Under the pieces are notes generated by a model that saw only the letters and a list, made by a program, of their open reading frames with translations, had not been told where the DNA came from and made no database searches. Positions 61,127 to 64,000 of a stretch of 64,000 nucleotides of DNA are shown in pieces. The stretch is from Sympetrum striolatum. Lineage: Eukaryota; Arthropoda; Insecta; Odonata; Libellulidae. The position numbers were made by a program, and so were the translations under genes. The stretch lies in NCBI GenBank assembly GCA_947579665.1, contig OX388348.1, positions 10,788,001-10,852,000 on the forward strand. The letters run 5' to 3'. Position 1 is the first letter of the stretch. The number at the start of each line of letters is the position of its first letter.

Positions 61127-62168
61127 AAAATTTTTTTACTCTATGTAGCCCTAATTTTCGTCATTTTTTCGAGATATCATCAAAAAATTTAACGAAATCG
61201 GAAAATTTCACACACATTTATTTTCTTTTCCTTTACGTTTCCTTATATTTCGTTATTTTATGGAGATATGATCGAAAAAAGCAACGAAATCGGAAAATTT
61301 TTAGCGAAGTTTCAATTTTCTTACACTATTTAGCCTTGTTTTTCGATATCTTATCAAAATAAAATCGAAAAAAAAATTTCAATTTTTCTCTCCACATTGT
61401 CATAATATTTGTCATTTTGCCGAAAAAAGCAACGAATACGGATAATTAACCCAAAATTCTTTTTTTTCCACTATTTTAACTTAATTTCGTCAATTTATCG
61501 AGATATTATCGAAAAAAGCAACGAAATAGGTTAATGTCACCGAAATCTCAACTTCTATCCTCTATGCCGCCTTAATTTTCGTCATGTTATCCAGATGTGA
61601 TCGAAAAAAGCAACGAAAACGGATAATTTCACCGAAAATTCAATTTTTTCCTCATTATTGCATTAATTTTCGTCCTTTTTAACGAGATATGATCATAAAA
61701 AGGAACGAAAACGGATAATTTCACCAAAATTTCAATTTTTTTCCTCTTTTTTCCTTAATTTTCGTAATTTTATTGAGATATGATCGAAGAAAGCTATATT
61801 AATATATAATTTTAGAGAAATTTCCATTTTTTAAATCTATTTTACCTTAATTTTCGTCCTTTTTAACGAGATATTATAGAAAAACAACAAAAAAGTATAA
61901 ACTTAGTGAAATTCCAATTTTTTTACTCTATTTAGCCCTAATTATCGTCATATTATCAAAATATCATCGAAAAAAGCAACGAAATCAGATAATTTCACCG
62001 ACATTTACTTTTCTTTTCATTTTATTTCCTTATATTTCGTTATTTTATCGAGATATGATCGAAAAAAGCAACGAAATCGGAAAACAATTAGCGAAGTTTC
62101 AATTTTCTTCCACTATTTTGCCTAGCTTTTCGATATTTTATCATAATAAAATCGAAAAAAAAATTTCT
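61127..62168. repeat. Domain C13, full ~92-bp array
   Basis: 1,042 bp. Private variants: ATCATCAAAAAATTTAACG near 61177, GCCTTGTTTTTCG near 61333, CAGATGTGATCG near 61592 and AAAAGTATAAAC near 61889. Confidence 0.95.
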
Positions 62169-64000
62169 TAGCTGTTTCTGAAGAAATTTTAGCTATTTTC
62201 AGGATTTTTTTAATGTTTTTTTATGAATTTTTAAGAGGTTTTGACTATTATTCAGCAGTTTATGACGATATTTAAGTATTTTTGACGAATTTTTAACTTT
62301 TCTTGAGGAATTTTGTGTTGTTTTTTTACGATTTTAAGCTGTTTTGTCTATATTTTAACTGTTTTGATGAATGTTTAGCTGTTTTTTTAGGTATTCTTAA
62401 CTGTTTTTTACGAATTTTCCTGTTTTTTAAGATTTTTAATATTTTGTACGATTTTTTAGCTTTTTCTGAATATTTGTGTTTGCTATTTTGAGGATGTTTT
62501 AGCTGTTTTTTTACGAATTCTTTACTTTTTTTGACGAATTTTTAGCTTTTTTTGAAGATGGTTATTATATTTTTTCAATTTATTTAGCTATTTTTGAACA
62601 TTTTTTAGCTGTTTTTCAAGATTTAAGATTTTATACGATTTTGTGGTTAATATGACGAAATTTTTATTTTTTTAATAAATTTTAAGCTTTTTTTGACAAT
62701 TCTTAGCTTTTTTGACAATTTTATAGCTGTTTTTGACGAAATTTAAGATAGTTTTGACGATGTTTTAACTGTTATTTACGAATTTTTAAGATTTTTTGAC
62801 TATTATTCAGCAGTTTTTGACGAATTCTTAACTATTTTGAGGAATATTTTGCAGTTTTTTACGATTTTAAGCTGTTTATTTACGAATTCTTAGCGGTTTT
62901 TGACGAATTTTTTAGATGTTTTACGATTTTCAATATTTTTTTATAATTTTATTCAGTTGTTTTCACGATTTTAAGCTGTTTTGACGATTGTTTAGCTGTT
63001 TCTGAAGACATCATAGCTGTTTTGACGATGGTTTAGCTGTTTTTTACGAACTCTTAACTGTTTTTGACAAATTTTTAGCTCTTTCTGAAGATTTTAATTA
63101 TTTTATTCAATTTATTTAGCTGTTTTTCAAGATTTTAGAATTTTTTGACGATGTAATGGCGGATTAGACGATATTTTTTGCTGTTTTTGATAAATTTCTA
63201 GCTTTTGTTGACTATTTTTAGCTGTTTTGAAGATTTTGTAGTAGTGTTTGACGAAATTTTAGCTATTTTTGACGACGTTTTTACTGTTTTTTACAATTTT
63301 TATTTAATTTAGTTTTTGACGATATTCAGCAGTTTTTGACGATATTTAAGTATTCTTGACGAATTTTTAATTTTCTTGACGAATTTTTTGCTGTTTTTTT
63401 ACGTTTTTTATCTGTTTTGTCGAAATATTAATTGTTTTGATGATGGTTTAGCTGTTTTTGACAATGTTTTAGCTGTTTTTTAACTAATTCTTAACTGTTT
63501 TTCACGAATTTTCCTGTTTTTGACTATTTTTTATATTATATACGATTTTATTCAGCTGTTTTGACGAATTTAAGCAGTTTTCACGATTTTTTAGCTGTTT
63601 CTGAAGATTTCTTAGCTTTTTGACGATGTTTTAGCTGTTTCTTACAAATTCCCTTACTGTTTTTGACGAATTTTAAGTTGTTTCGTACGATTTTAATTTT
63701 TTTTTTTTAATTTATTTAGCTATTTTTGAAAACATTTAAAAAGTGTTGGAAGATTTAAAATTTTTTTTACGATTTTGTGGCTGATTTTTCGATAATTTTT
63801 AGCTGTTTTTGATAAAATGTTTGTTTTTTTTGAAAATATTTAGCTGTTTTACGTTTTTGTAGGTGTTTTTGACGAAATTTAGCTATTTTAGACGATACTT
63901 TAACTGTTTTTTAGGAAATTTTAACAGTTTTTGACAATTATTTAGCTGTTTTTGAGTATATATTTGTATTTTTACGAATTTTTAACTATTTTTGAAGATT
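62169..64000. repeat. Domain A13, T-rich block cut by the window end
   Basis: The first ~1.83 kb of an A block. It contains the three ~0.54-kb super-repeat segments and stops near the position where A8 begins. Nothing other than satellite is seen before the window ends. Confidence 0.95.

Overview
The 64 kb window is one continuous head-to-tail array of a complex (higher-order) satellite. I see no credible protein-coding gene, tRNA, rRNA, transposon or CRISPR array. The absence of genes over 64 kb, the nested tandem repetition and the extreme swings in composition point to eukaryotic heterochromatin-like DNA (centromeric, pericentromeric, subtelomeric or a sex- or B-chromosome array). I do not recognise the repeat family and cannot name the host.

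The repeat unit has three domains in the fixed order A, B, C, always in the same orientation. Domain A (full length about 3.39 kb) is very T-rich on the + strand and is built from degenerate ~20-bp monomers of the type TAGCTGTTTTTGACGATTTT, with larger internal super-repeats. Domain B (0.87 to 2.14 kb) is GC-rich and built on an exact 14-bp period. Its left part is a GGAGGTCGACTCCG array with a GTCGAC palindrome in most monomers. Its right part is an AGGTCAATGACCCG / AGGTCGATGACCCG array whose core GGTCA-N-TGACC is an inverted repeat. Domain C (about 1.04 kb) is AT-rich and made of about 12 monomers of ~92 bp carrying ATCGAGATATGATCG and GAAAAAAGCAACGAAA motifs.

Layout: A0 1-2994 (left end outside the window), B1 2995-5131, C1 -6082, A1 -9476, B2 -10832, C2 -11875, A2 (short) -12461, B3 -14241, C3 -15282, A3 (cut) -16293, B4 (cut) -17423, C4 -18464, A4 -21861, B5 (short) -22734, C5 -23775, A5 -27167, B6 (short) -28040, C6 -29081, A6 -32473, B7 -34281, C7 -35231, A7 -38602, B8 -40214, C8 (cut) -40448, A8 (cut) -42030, B9 -43317, C9 -44359, A9 (short) -44945, B10 -46581, C10 -47621, A10 -51014, B11 -52287, C11 (contracted) -52779, A11 (short) -53364, B12 -55056, C12 -56098, A12 -59513, B13 -61126, C13 -62168, A13 -64000 (right end outside).

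The array records several ages of amplification. A 5,306-bp unit is repeated with no difference that I found (21044-31950). A ~9-kb dimer of a medium-B unit plus a long-B unit is repeated (42031-51014 and 51015-59513). Units ~20 kb apart (from 12462 and from 32474) share private variants. Short-A blocks share one deletion junction in three places. Other junctions look non-homologous (16293, 40448). The many open frames in B are a by-product of the 14-bp period, which is not a multiple of three and contains no stop codon, so all frames of both strands stay open as 14-residue repeats.

The most unusual signal is in the right part of B: dozens of copies of a 13-bp inverted repeat with one-base spacing, matching the IR1 type of nuclear-receptor response element (ecdysone receptor/USP in arthropods, FXR/RXR in vertebrates). 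A fully perfect AGGTCAATGACCT sits at the same place in 11 of the 13 B domains. A second palindrome, TTGACC-AGG-GGTCAA, marks the A/B boundary. Whether any protein reads these sites is inference. A neutral origin by CpG decay of GGTCGATGACC is the main alternative.
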